Source: Rhodospirillales bacterium
GTDB taxonomy: Bacteria > Pseudomonadota > Alphaproteobacteria > Rhodospirillales > Casp-alpha2
NCBI GenBank assembly: GCA_028282185.1
Contig: JANQIJ010000165.1
Location: 1-10,513 of the forward strand
Direction of reading: 5' to 3'
Length of the DNA stretch: 10,513 nucleotides
This document shows, piece by piece, positions 1-6,276 of the stretch. Below the pieces are notes generated by a model, which was not told the origin of the DNA, ran no database searches, and saw only the letters and a list, made by a program, of their open reading frames with translations. Each line of letters begins with the position of its first letter. Within the stretch, counting starts at the first letter, position 1. Both the position numbers and the translations under genes were made by a program.

Positions 1-1311
1 CTGCGGCACCAGGGCGATTTGCTGGCGGACATCCGCCAGGGCCATGGTCCGAATGTCGCGGCGGCCGATCTCGATCGTGCCGCCATGGGGTGCGTAGAAG
101 CGCAAGATCAATTGGAAGATCGTCGACTTGCCGGCGCCCGACGGACCGACCAGCGCGACGGTTTCGCCCGGCTTCGCATCCAGCGAGACATCCTGCAAGG
201 CGGGCGCGTCGGGCCTGGACGCATAGTGGAACGAGACGCCCCGCAAGGAAACGCTGCCCGCACCCCGTCGCGCATCTTGTTCCGTATCCGGACCATGGCC
301 CGACGGCGCCCGACGATCGGTCGGCTGCAACAAGTCGGCGATCCGTTCCAAGGCGCCGCGCGCCCGTTGAAGCTCGCCGTAGACCTCGGAGACCACGCCG
401 GCGGCGAAAGACACCATGACCGCGTAGAAAAGAAAGGCGGTCAGTTCGCCCGGGCTCATCCGCCCGGACACCAGGTCATGGCCGCCGATGAACAGCACGG
501 CGCCCAAGCCGCAGAAAACGACGATGGTGACCGTCGAGGTCAACAGGCTCCGCACGCGCGTCCGGCGGAGCGCCGTCGCGAAAGCGCCCTCCACCTCGGC
601 GTTGAACCGGTCCAGGTTGCCCGATTCCTGATTGAACGCCTTGACGGTGCGGATGGCGTTGAAGCTTTCTTCCGCGAAGGCGCCCACATCGGCGACGCGG
701 TCCTGGCTTTCGCGGGACAAGCGGCGCACCCGGCGCCCGAAAAACAAGACCGGCGTGACCACGACCGGCACGATCACCGCGCAGGCCATGGCCAGTTTCG
801 GGCTCGTCACCGTCATCATCACCAGGCCGCCCAGAAGGATGATCCCGTTTCTGACGGCCAGGGACAGGCTGGAGCCGATCATGGTCTGCAACAGGGAGGT
901 ATCGGTCGTCAGGCGCGAGAGCAGTTCGCCGGTCTTGCGTGCTTCGAAGAAAACGACGTCCCGGTGGATCAGGTTTTGAAACAGATCGCGGCGCAAGTCG
1001 GCGACCACGCGTTCGCCCAGCCAGGTCATCATGTAGTAGCGGATGTAACTGCCGACCGCGATCACCACGCCCGTCGCCAGAAGCAGCATCAGCGCCCGTT
1101 CCAGGCCCCGGATGTTCGACGCGGTGAGGCCCGTATCGACCAGATCCCTGAGCCCCAGGCCGACGGACAGGCTGGCGCCCGCCGTGACCAGCAATGCCAC
1201 CAGCGCGACGGCGACCCGGACGCCGTAGGGGCGCAGCAGCCGGACCACGGCATGCCAGCCGACATTGTCCAATGGTCCGCCCTCTTGGCGCGGCTGGTTC
1301 AGGCCGTCCAT
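1..1311 (-). CDS. ABC transporter, fused permease-ATPase (MsbA-like, partial)
   Basis: Reading the reverse strand from the ATG at 1311-1309 gives an uninterrupted 437-codon frame that runs off the left edge, so the C-terminal part is missing. An AGGGG ribosome site (1320-1324) sits 8 bases upstream. The N-terminal two-thirds is a six-helix-type exporter membrane domain (about residues 20-310) with the family stretch GELLSRLTTDTSLLQ. The nucleotide-binding domain follows, with Walker A GPSGAGKST at residues 389-397 and the Q-loop glutamine in LVPQ as the last visible residue. Signature motif and Walker B lie outside the window. The family (ABC subfamily B, MsbA/multidrug half-transporters) exports lipids or hydrophobic compounds as dimers in the inner membrane. 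The substrate cannot be told from this sequence. It is transcribed away from the photosynthesis genes and probably marks the edge of the cluster. Confidence 0.93.
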   Translation of the reverse strand, partial: MDGLNQPRQEGGPLDNVGWHAVVRLLRPYGVRVAVALVALLVTAGASLSVGLGLRDLVDTGLTASNIRGLERALMLLLATGVVIAVGSYIRYYMMTWLGERVVADLRRDLFQNLIHRDVVFFEARKTGELLSRLTTDTSLLQTMIGSSLSLAVRNGIILLGGLVMMTVTSPKLAMACAVIVPVVVTPVLFFGRRVRRLSRESQDRVADVGAFAEESFNAIRTVKAFNQESGNLDRFNAEVEGAFATALRRTRVRSLLTSTVTIVVFCGLGAVLFIGGHDLVSGRMSPGELTAFLFYAVMVSFAAGVVSEVYGELQRARGALERIADLLQPTDRRAPSGHGPDTEQDARRGAGSVSLRGVSFHYASRPDAPALQDVSLDAKPGETVALVGPSGAGKSTIFQLILRFYAPHGGTIEIGRRDIRTMALADVRQQIALVPQ

Positions 1312-1503
1312 TGATCCTACCCCTGCTCTGTTCCCCTTAGTATGCGCGGATTGACCGGTTCAGTTCCATTGCAAAGGACGGCGCACCGCCGATCCGTTTG
1401 CCATCACCCTTCGGCCCACATGCGCCTCAATCTCCGACGGCACATGGGCGCCCCATCGCCGCCGGACGCCGGCCCCGAAACGGCACGGGAGGGGTTCACG
1501 CCC

Positions 1504-1545
1504 GGGGCTCCTTTGGTGGGGCTCCTTTGGTGGGGCTCCTTTGGG
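1504..1545. repeat. Three tandem copies of a 14-bp unit
   Basis: The unit GGGGCTCCTTTGGT occurs at 1504-1517 and 1518-1531. A third copy at 1532-1545 differs only in its last base (G instead of T). The array lies in non-coding DNA about 100 bases upstream of the tspO ATG. A length not divisible by three and near-perfect copies suggest recent slippage duplication. A role as binding sites is possible but unsupported. Confidence 0.9.
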
Positions 1546-1600
1546 TTGAGGGGCGTCAATTGAGGAAAAACAAGCGGCGCGTCCCCCATTGAGGCGATCA

Positions 1601-1630
1601 TTGTTTTCTGAAATACAACGTCTTTATGTA
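1601..1630 (+). promoter_or_regulatory. Possible sigma-70-type promoter for tspO
   Basis: TTGTTT (1601-1606) and TATGTA (1625-1630) are spaced 18 bases apart in an AT-rich stretch just before tspO. Transcription would start near 1637, leaving only about six untranslated bases before the ATG at 1643, so the message would be nearly leaderless. This fits the lack of a ribosome site there. It rests on weak matches to the consensus only. Confidence 0.25.
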
Positions 1631-1642
1631 TCCTACGTCCCG

Positions 1643-2143
1643 ATGACCGATTCGGATTACCTGGCGCTGGCCGCCTTTGCCCTCGCCAATGTGGCGGCGG
1701 CCTCCTCCGGCGCGATCTGCCGGCCGGGCCAATGGTACGCGGATCTTGTAAAGCCCCGCTGGTGCCCGCCCGATCGGCTGTTCGGGCCGGCCTGGCTGGT
1801 GCTCTATACGATGATCACCCTGGCCGGATGGCGGGTCTGGCGCGCCGGCGGCCTGGAAGGCGACGCCGGGGTCGCGCTCGGCGTCTATGGTGTCCACCTG
1901 GTGTTGAACTGCGCCTGGTCCGTGCTGTTCTTCGGCCTGCGTCGCCCCGATCTGGCCTTCATCGAATTGGTGCTGTTCTGGGTCTCCATTGCCGCGACCA
2001 TTTTCCTGTTCCATGCCATCGACCCGATCGCCGCCTACTTGCTGGTGCCCTACCTGGTCTGGGTCACCTTCGCCGGCGCCTTGAACCTGTCTTTGTGGCA
2101 ATTGAACAAAGTCGTCCTTTCGAGGGTCAGGGCCCATAAATGA
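1643..2143 (+). CDS. tspO: TspO/MBR family tryptophan-rich sensory protein
   Basis: A 166-residue, very hydrophobic protein of the usual TspO size with about five predicted membrane helices. Family marks are W31-Y32, the KPRW-C-PP run at residues 37-43, W51 and Y55, N89 with W92, and P136-Y137 with W140 and N148 in the last helix. TspO proteins bind porphyrins. In Rhodobacter TspO modulates photosynthesis gene expression, apparently through tetrapyrrole intermediates. Its position directly upstream of the Mg-chelatase genes fits that role. The frame stays open to a TTG at 1589, but the ATG at 1643 gives the normal family N terminus and was preferred, although no clear ribosome site precedes it. 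Related clusters often place tspO next to crtI/crtB instead. Function is inferred from family. Confidence 0.93.
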   Translation: MTDSDYLALAAFALANVAAASSGAICRPGQWYADLVKPRWCPPDRLFGPAWLVLYTMITLAGWRVWRAGGLEGDAGVALGVYGVHLVLNCAWSVLFFGLRRPDLAFIELVLFWVSIAATIFLFHAIDPIAAYLLVPYLVWVTFAGALNLSLWQLNKVVLSRVRAHK

Positions 2144-2172
2144 TGTTGACTGTGACTTGGGTATTTTTGCCG

Positions 2173-2259
2173 CCGGTTAGGGTTGAGACGGGCGCGATGC
2201 GGGGCATCGCAACCACCGAAACCCGACGCCCGGCGGTCAAAAGACCCAAGCCTAACCGG
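2173..2259. repeat. Nested inverted repeat with central hairpin
   Basis: Outer arms CCGGTTAGG (2173-2181) and CCTAACCGG (2251-2259) are perfect reverse complements of 9 bp. With one mismatch allowed they extend to 12 bp (2173-2184/2248-2259). Inside, GCGATGC-GGG-GCATCGC (2194-2210) is a perfect 7-bp stem with a 3-base loop. As RNA this would fold into a branched structure just after tspO. It could be a dispersed palindromic element or a transcript-end structure. Identity unknown. Confidence 0.6.
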
Positions 2260-2268
2260 GTCGGCGAT

Positions 2269-2345
2269 TGTCCGCTTTGGGGGCGTCAAGCCCCGTCACC
2301 GGGGACGAACCACGGTTTCCGGACCTTTCTTGCCCAAAGCGGACA
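2269..2345. repeat. 13-bp perfect inverted repeat, 51-bp spacer
   Basis: TGTCCGCTTTGGG (2269-2281) and CCCAAAGCGGACA (2333-2345) are exact reverse complements. The 51-base spacer contains smaller palindromes, GGGGC-GTCAA-GCCCC (2280-2294) and CCCC-GTCA-CGGGG-like pairing around 2291-2304. Sequences of the form TGTCCGCTT...AAGCGGACA recur as intergenic palindromes in rhizobial and related genomes from memory, so a dispersed repeat is a reasonable guess, not established here. Confidence 0.65.
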
Positions 2346-2379
2346 CTTGCCGATCACAGGACAACATGATTTATGAGTC

Positions 2380-2410
2380 TTGACCCTTAGGCGCGGTAAG
2401 GGCGTTATCG
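2380..2410 (+). promoter_or_regulatory. Possible bchI promoter with palindromic operator
   Basis: TTGACC (2380-2385) could be a -35 element. A -10 around 2403-2409 (GTTATC-like) is poor. Between and overlapping them lies a perfect inverted repeat CCCTTA-N7-TAAGGG (2384-2402), well placed for a regulator to block or recruit polymerase about 65-80 bases before the bchI ATG. The regulator is unknown; the motif does not match TGT-N12-ACA. Confidence 0.3.
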
Positions 2411-2466
2411 TTCGCCTGCGTAAACCTTGATTGACGCCGGCCACCGTATCGGAGAGAGCAACAACC

Positions 2467-3486
2467 ATGGCGAAGCCGTTTCCCTTTTCCGCCATTGTCG
2501 GCCAGACGGAAATGAAACTGGCGCTGATGATCGCGGCGACGGATCCCGGCATCGGCGGCGTCCTGGTGTTCGGCGACCGGGGAACCGGCAAGTCCACGGC
2601 CGTCCGGGCGCTGGCCGGCCTGCTGCCGAAAATTCCCATGATCCCCGGCTGCCCCTACAACAGTCATCCGGACAGCCCCGTCGAGGACTCCTTGGATGAC
2701 AGCACCACGGAGGGCGGCCCGCCCCCGGCCAAGGACATGCCCGTGCCGGTGGTCGACCTGCCGCTTGGCGCGACGGAGGATCGGGTGGTCGGCGCGCTTG
2801 ATCTGGAACGCGCCCTGGCCGAAGGGGTCAAGGCCTTCGAGCCGGGCCTGCTGGCGCGGGCCAACCGCGGCTTCCTCTATATCGACGAGGTCAACCTGCT
2901 GGAAGACCATCTGGTGGACCTGCTGCTCGACGTGGCGGCTTCGGGGGAGAACCTGGTGGAACGCGAGGGTCTCTCCATCCGTCATCCGGCCCGCTTCGTC
3001 CTGATCGGCAGCGGCAACCCGGAAGAGGGCGAATTGCGCCCGCAGCTTTTGGACCGGTTCGGCCTGTCGATCGAGGTCGGCACGCCCGATAACGTCAAGG
3101 ACCGCATCGACGTCATCCGTCGGCGGGACGAGTACGACCGCGACCCGGCCGCCTTCGTGAAGGCATGGGCACGAAAGGACGCGGCCCTTCGGCGCAAGAT
3201 CACCAAGGCGCGGGATGCCCTGGACAAGGTCAAGGTGCCCGACCCAGTCATGGAAAAGCTGACGGCCCTCTGTCTCGCGCTCGGCACCGACGGCTTGCGC
3301 GGGGAGCTGACCCTGTTGCGCGCCGGGCGCGCCGCCGCCGCCCTGGACGGCAAGGACAAGGTCACCGTCGACCATGTGAAACGGATCGCCGGGCCGGCGC
3401 TCCGCCACCGGCTGCGCCGCGATCCCCTGGACGAGGCGGGCTCGTCCGTCCGGGTTGCGCGGGCCGTGCAAGAAACCCTGGGATGA
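2467..3486 (+). CDS. bchI: Magnesium chelatase ATPase subunit I
   Basis: A 339-residue AAA+ ATPase, the normal length for BchI. It forms rings that, with BchD, drive ATP-dependent insertion of Mg2+ into protoporphyrin IX on BchH, the first committed step to bacteriochlorophyll. Visible marks are Walker A GDRGTGKST at residues 36-44, Walker B LYIDE at 137-141 followed by VNLLEDHLVD, sensor-1 region GSGNPEEGELRPQ near 181-193, and LLDRFG at 194-199. The ATG at 2467 is chosen because a GGAGAG site (2451-2456) lies about 10 bases upstream and because MAKPFPFSAIVGQ matches BchI N termini; the frame remains open to a TTG at 2431. Its stop overlaps the bchD start, implying translational coupling. 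Identification is secure from the full-length motif set. Confidence 0.97.
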   Translation: MAKPFPFSAIVGQTEMKLALMIAATDPGIGGVLVFGDRGTGKSTAVRALAGLLPKIPMIPGCPYNSHPDSPVEDSLDDSTTEGGPPPAKDMPVPVVDLPLGATEDRVVGALDLERALAEGVKAFEPGLLARANRGFLYIDEVNLLEDHLVDLLLDVAASGENLVEREGLSIRHPARFVLIGSGNPEEGELRPQLLDRFGLSIEVGTPDNVKDRIDVIRRRDEYDRDPAAFVKAWARKDAALRRKITKARDALDKVKVPDPVMEKLTALCLALGTDGLRGELTLLRAGRAAAALDGKDKVTVDHVKRIAGPALRHRLRRDPLDEAGSSVRVARAVQETLG

Positions 3487-5300
3487 CCGAGGCCCAGGCG
3501 ACAGGGGCGGACCTGTGGCGGGATGCCGTGCTCGCCGCCCGGCTGTTCGCCATCGACCCCCATGGCCTGGGCGGCATTCGGGTCTGTGCCCGCCCGGGCC
3601 CGGTACGGGACGCCTGGACCGGGTTGCTGCGGCCTCTTCTGCCCAAGGGCGCGCCGCTGCGCAAGGTGCCGGTCAACGTCACGCCCGGCCGCCTTTTGGG
3701 CGGCCTCGATCTGGCCGCGACCCTGGACGCGGGCAGGCCCGTGGCCGAGCCCGGACTGCTGGGTGAATGCGACGGCGGGGTCTTGATGCTGGCCATGGCC
3801 GAACGGGCCGGTCCGGGAACGGCGGCCCATATCGCCCAGGCCCTCGACCGGGGCGTCGCCGTCGCCGAGCGGGACGGCCTGGCATCCACCGTGCCGGCCC
3901 GGTTCGGCGCCGTCTTGTTCGACGAAAGCCTGGACGGAGACGGCGCGGGCGGAGACGGCGGCCCGCCGCCGGTGCTGCTCGACCGGCTTGCCTTCATGAT
4001 CGATCTCGACCCGGTCAGCACCGCCGCGATGGGCGACCCACCGGCCGTCCGGGCCGTGAAACGCGCGCGAACGCTTTATCCTGAGATCGAAGCCAGCTCC
4101 GAAATCAGCGACGCCTTGGCTCAAGCCTCCCTGGCGCTCGGCATCCCGTCGTTGCGCCCCTTGATGTTCGCCCTGAAGGCGGCCCGGGCCCATGCCGCGC
4201 TGGACGGCCGCCGGAATGTCACCGAGGCCGACGCGGCGGCCGCCGCCCGGCTCGTCCTGGCGCCTCGGGCCACGGTTCTGCCCAGCCCGCCCGAGGAGGC
4301 GCCGGAAGACGACGATCCGCCGCCCGAACCGGACCCGCCGGACCAGGACCCGCCCGATACCGAGGACACGCCGCCGAGCGAGGAAGAACTGATCCAAGCC
4401 CTGGCCGACATGGTCCTGGCCGCGGCCCAGGCCGCCATCCCGCCGGGCCTGCTGGCCCAGCTCAAGGCGGGCCGGAAAACCGGGTCCGGGTCGCGCGAGG
4501 GAAAATCCGGCGCCCTGCAATCGGCGTCCGGGCGCGGCCGTCCGGCAGGCCTGAGCCGGGGCCGCGCCGACCGGTCCAACCGGCTAAACGTGATCGAGAC
4601 GCTGCGGGCCGCGGCTCCCTGGCAGCCGCTGCGCCGGAACAGATCCGGCGATCGGGCGGATGACGATTCCGGTCTCGGGCGGATTCAAGTGCGCAAGGAC
4701 GACTTCCGGTTTACCCGCTACAAACAACGGGCCGGAACCACCACCGTCTTCGTCGTCGACGCCTCGGGCTCCGCCGCCCTGCATCGCCTGGCCGAGGTCA
4801 AGGGCGCGGTGGAGCTGATGCTCGCCGAATGTTACGTGCGCCGAGATCAGGTGGCGCTCATCGCGTTTCGCGGCGAGACGGCCGACCTGATCCTGCCGCC
4901 GACCCGATCCTTGGTGCGCGCCAAGCGCACGCCCGCCGGGCTGCCCGGCGGCGGCGGCACGCCCCTGGCCGCGGGCCTGGACGCGGCGGAGCATCTGGCG
5001 CAGGCCATCCGCCGCAAGGGCCAGACGCCGGTGATCGTGGTGATGACCGACGGCCGGGCCAACGTGGCCCGGGACGGCACCCCCGACCGGGCCATGGCCG
5101 GGGCGGACGCGACCCTGGCGGCGCAGCGGTTCAGGGCGGCGGGCCTGTTGTCGATCCTGGTCGATGCCTCGCCCCGGCCCCAGGCGGCGGCGGAACGCCT
5201 GGCCCGGGAAATGGACGCCATCTACCTGCCCCTGCCCCACGCCAAGGCCGACGCCGTGACCCAGGCCGTCGCCGGCGTCCGGACCAGCGGCGGGAGATAG
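3483..5300 (+). CDS. bchD: Magnesium chelatase subunit D
   Basis: A 605-residue Mg-chelatase D subunit, the partner that assembles with BchI and links the motor to BchH. Three parts are visible. Residues about 1-265 form an AAA+ domain with a degenerate Walker A (GLGGIRVCARPGPVRD, no GKS/T), as usual for BchD. Residues about 267-305 form a proline/aspartate/glutamate-rich linker. About 415-605 form a von Willebrand A-type domain with intact MIDAS metal site: D426-x-S428-x-S430, T493 in GGGGTP and D523 in MTDGRAN. The ATG shares four bases with the bchI stop (ATGA, 3483-3486); no strong ribosome site is present, so translation probably depends on bchI. An upstream in-frame extension inside bchI was rejected because it reads through bchI codons out of frame. 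It is at the longer end for the family, mostly through the linker. Confidence 0.97.
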   Translation: MTEAQATGADLWRDAVLAARLFAIDPHGLGGIRVCARPGPVRDAWTGLLRPLLPKGAPLRKVPVNVTPGRLLGGLDLAATLDAGRPVAEPGLLGECDGGVLMLAMAERAGPGTAAHIAQALDRGVAVAERDGLASTVPARFGAVLFDESLDGDGAGGDGGPPPVLLDRLAFMIDLDPVSTAAMGDPPAVRAVKRARTLYPEIEASSEISDALAQASLALGIPSLRPLMFALKAARAHAALDGRRNVTEADAAAAARLVLAPRATVLPSPPEEAPEDDDPPPEPDPPDQDPPDTEDTPPSEEELIQALADMVLAAAQAAIPPGLLAQLKAGRKTGSGSREGKSGALQSASGRGRPAGLSRGRADRSNRLNVIETLRAAAPWQPLRRNRSGDRADDDSGLGRIQVRKDDFRFTRYKQRAGTTTVFVVDASGSAALHRLAEVKGAVELMLAECYVRRDQVALIAFRGETADLILPPTRSLVRAKRTPAGLPGGGGTPLAAGLDAAEHLAQAIRRKGQTPVIVVMTDGRANVARDGTPDRAMAGADATLAAQRFRAAGLLSILVDASPRPQAAAERLAREMDAIYLPLPHAKADAVTQAVAGVRTSGGR

Positions 5301-5306
5301 AGCCCC

Positions 5307-6203
5307 ATGGTCGGACGGCTGGATTTCGCCGTCGACGGCGCGGATTGGCCGAACCGGGACCTGAGCCGGTTCGTCGCCGCCGGCGGCATCCGCTGGCATG
5401 TTCAGGAAACCGGGGACGCCGAGGATGACCGGCCCGTCGCGCTGATGTTGCATGGCACCGGCGCGGCAACCCATTCCTGGCACGCCATGCTGCCCGACCT
5501 GGCGGAAGACTTCCAGATCGTCGCCCCCGACCTGCCGGGGCACGGGTTCACCGGGCAGCCGGCACAGGCGCAGCTCTCGCTGACCGGCATGGCCATGCTC
5601 TGCGCCCGATTGATCAAGACGCTCGGCAAGCGGCCGAACCTGATCATCGGCCATTCGGCGGGGGCCGCCATCGCCGCCCGCATGTGCCTGGACGGCGCCG
5701 TCGATGCGAAAGCGGTGATCAGTCTGGGCGGCGCGTTACTGCCGCTGGGCGGGCCGCGCGGCGGTTTTTACGCCGTCGGCGCCAAACTGTTCGCCCTCAA
5801 CCCCCTGACCCCACGCCTGTTCGCCTGGCGGGCGCGAAATCCCGACGTGGTCTCGGAACTTCTCGGCCGCACCGGGTCCGAAATCGATCCGGAGGCGCTG
5901 CGCTGCTATTCCATTCTTGCCCGCAGTTCGAACCATGCCGGGGCGGCGCTGGGCATGATGGCCAATTGGGATTTGCAGGCCCTGGCCCGGGATCTGCCGG
6001 GCCTGAAGCCCGGGCTGCTCCTCGTCACGGCCGAGAAAGACCGCATGATCCCCGCATCCTACGCCGAGCGCGTCCATGCGCTGGTCCCCGGGTCCGAGCT
6101 GGTCAACCTGGACGGCCTGGGCCATCTGGCCCACGAGGAAGCACCGGCCAAGATTTGCGGCATGATCCGCGATTTTTGGCGGAAAACCGACCGCCGACCC
6201 TAG
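5307..6203 (+). CDS. bchO: BchO, alpha/beta-hydrolase of Mg-chelatase locus
   Basis: A 298-residue alpha/beta-hydrolase-fold protein. The oxyanion region HGTG is at residues 49-52, the nucleophile elbow GHSAGA has S117, the acid is probably D245 (AEKDRMIP) and the histidine is H273 in GLGHLAHEE, so the triad looks complete. BchO proteins are encoded beside bchI and bchD in purple bacteria and are annotated as putative Mg-chelatase accessory proteins; their substrate is not established. The gene starts six bases after bchD, with a GGGAG ribosome site (about 5291-5295) inside the bchD end, so bchIDO looks like one transcript. It ends with TAG at 6201-6203, and only 58 bases separate it from the crtI start chosen here. 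Confidence 0.93.
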   Translation: MVGRLDFAVDGADWPNRDLSRFVAAGGIRWHVQETGDAEDDRPVALMLHGTGAATHSWHAMLPDLAEDFQIVAPDLPGHGFTGQPAQAQLSLTGMAMLCARLIKTLGKRPNLIIGHSAGAAIAARMCLDGAVDAKAVISLGGALLPLGGPRGGFYAVGAKLFALNPLTPRLFAWRARNPDVVSELLGRTGSEIDPEALRCYSILARSSNHAGAALGMMANWDLQALARDLPGLKPGLLLVTAEKDRMIPASYAERVHALVPGSELVNLDGLGHLAHEEAPAKICGMIRDFWRKTDRRP

Positions 6204-6231
6204 AGTTCCTGGGGTTTTCGGTTGCCCTATG

Positions 6232-6249
6232 TGTCAACTATATATTACA
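6232..6249. promoter_or_regulatory. PpsR/CrtJ-type operator (TGT-N12-ACA)
   Basis: TGTCAACTATATATTACA matches exactly the TGT-N12-ACA palindrome bound by the redox/light repressor PpsR (CrtJ) in purple bacteria, including the preferred C after TGT. It contains the AT-rich stretch TATATATT (6239-6246), which could be the -10 element of a crtI promoter, so binding would block polymerase directly. Function is inferred from motif and position upstream of a carotenoid operon. Confidence 0.7.
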
Positions 6250-6257
6250 GTTCTTTT

Positions 6258-6276
6258 TGTCATGAATGTAGTGACA
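6258..6276. promoter_or_regulatory. Second PpsR/CrtJ-like palindrome (TGT-N13-ACA)
   Basis: TGTCATGAATGTAGTGACA carries perfect TGTCA/TGACA half-sites, matching the extended TGTc...gACA consensus, but with 13 rather than 12 bases between TGT and ACA. It begins 8 bases after the first operator ends; paired sites with that gap are described for cooperative CrtJ/PpsR binding. It overlaps the likely crtI start codon (6262). The extra base makes it a weaker candidate than the first site. Confidence 0.5.

Larger units (their letters stand above)
1312..1642. other. Divergent intergenic spacer, ABC transporter / tspO
   Basis: This 331-base stretch lies between two divergent genes and must hold both promoters. 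Short open frames occur here on both strands, but none resembles a known protein or has a good ribosome site. The clear structure is the 14-bp triple tandem repeat at 1504-1545. The last ~60 bases before tspO are AT-richer than the surroundings, as expected for a promoter. No TGT-N12-ACA operator was found; the closest is TGT-N10-ACA at 1602-1617, with the wrong spacing. Confidence 0.7.
2144..2466. other. Palindrome-rich spacer between tspO and bchI
   Basis: This 323-base stretch shows no convincing gene; short open frames on both strands lack family resemblance. It holds several inverted repeats: CCGGTTAGG/CCTAACCGG arms at 2173-2181 and 2251-2259 enclosing a tight hairpin at 2194-2210, a 13-bp inverted repeat at 2269-2281/2333-2345, and a short operator-like palindrome at 2384-2402. 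The bchI ribosome site is at 2451-2457. It probably carries the bchIDO promoter. None of the hairpins is followed by a T-run, so a Rho-independent terminator for tspO is not evident. Confidence 0.7.

Noticed and set aside
19..1314. Long open frame (431 codons) on the plus strand over the ABC transporter
   Set aside because: It is the antisense of a well-supported ABC transporter, is low in hydrophobic residues and very rich in H, Q, R, D and A, as expected of a GC-rich shadow frame.
1602..1617. TGT-N10-ACA upstream of tspO as a PpsR site
   Set aside because: The gap is two bases short of the 12 required, and the extended C/G positions are absent.
2371..4520. Long minus-strand open frames over bchI and bchD
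   Set aside because: No family resemblance; composition is that of antisense of GC-rich genes, and the plus strand encodes clear BchI and BchD with full motifs.
6197..6218. ACCC...GGGT followed by TTT after bchO as a terminator
   Set aside because: Only a 4-bp stem with an 11-base loop; too weak to call.
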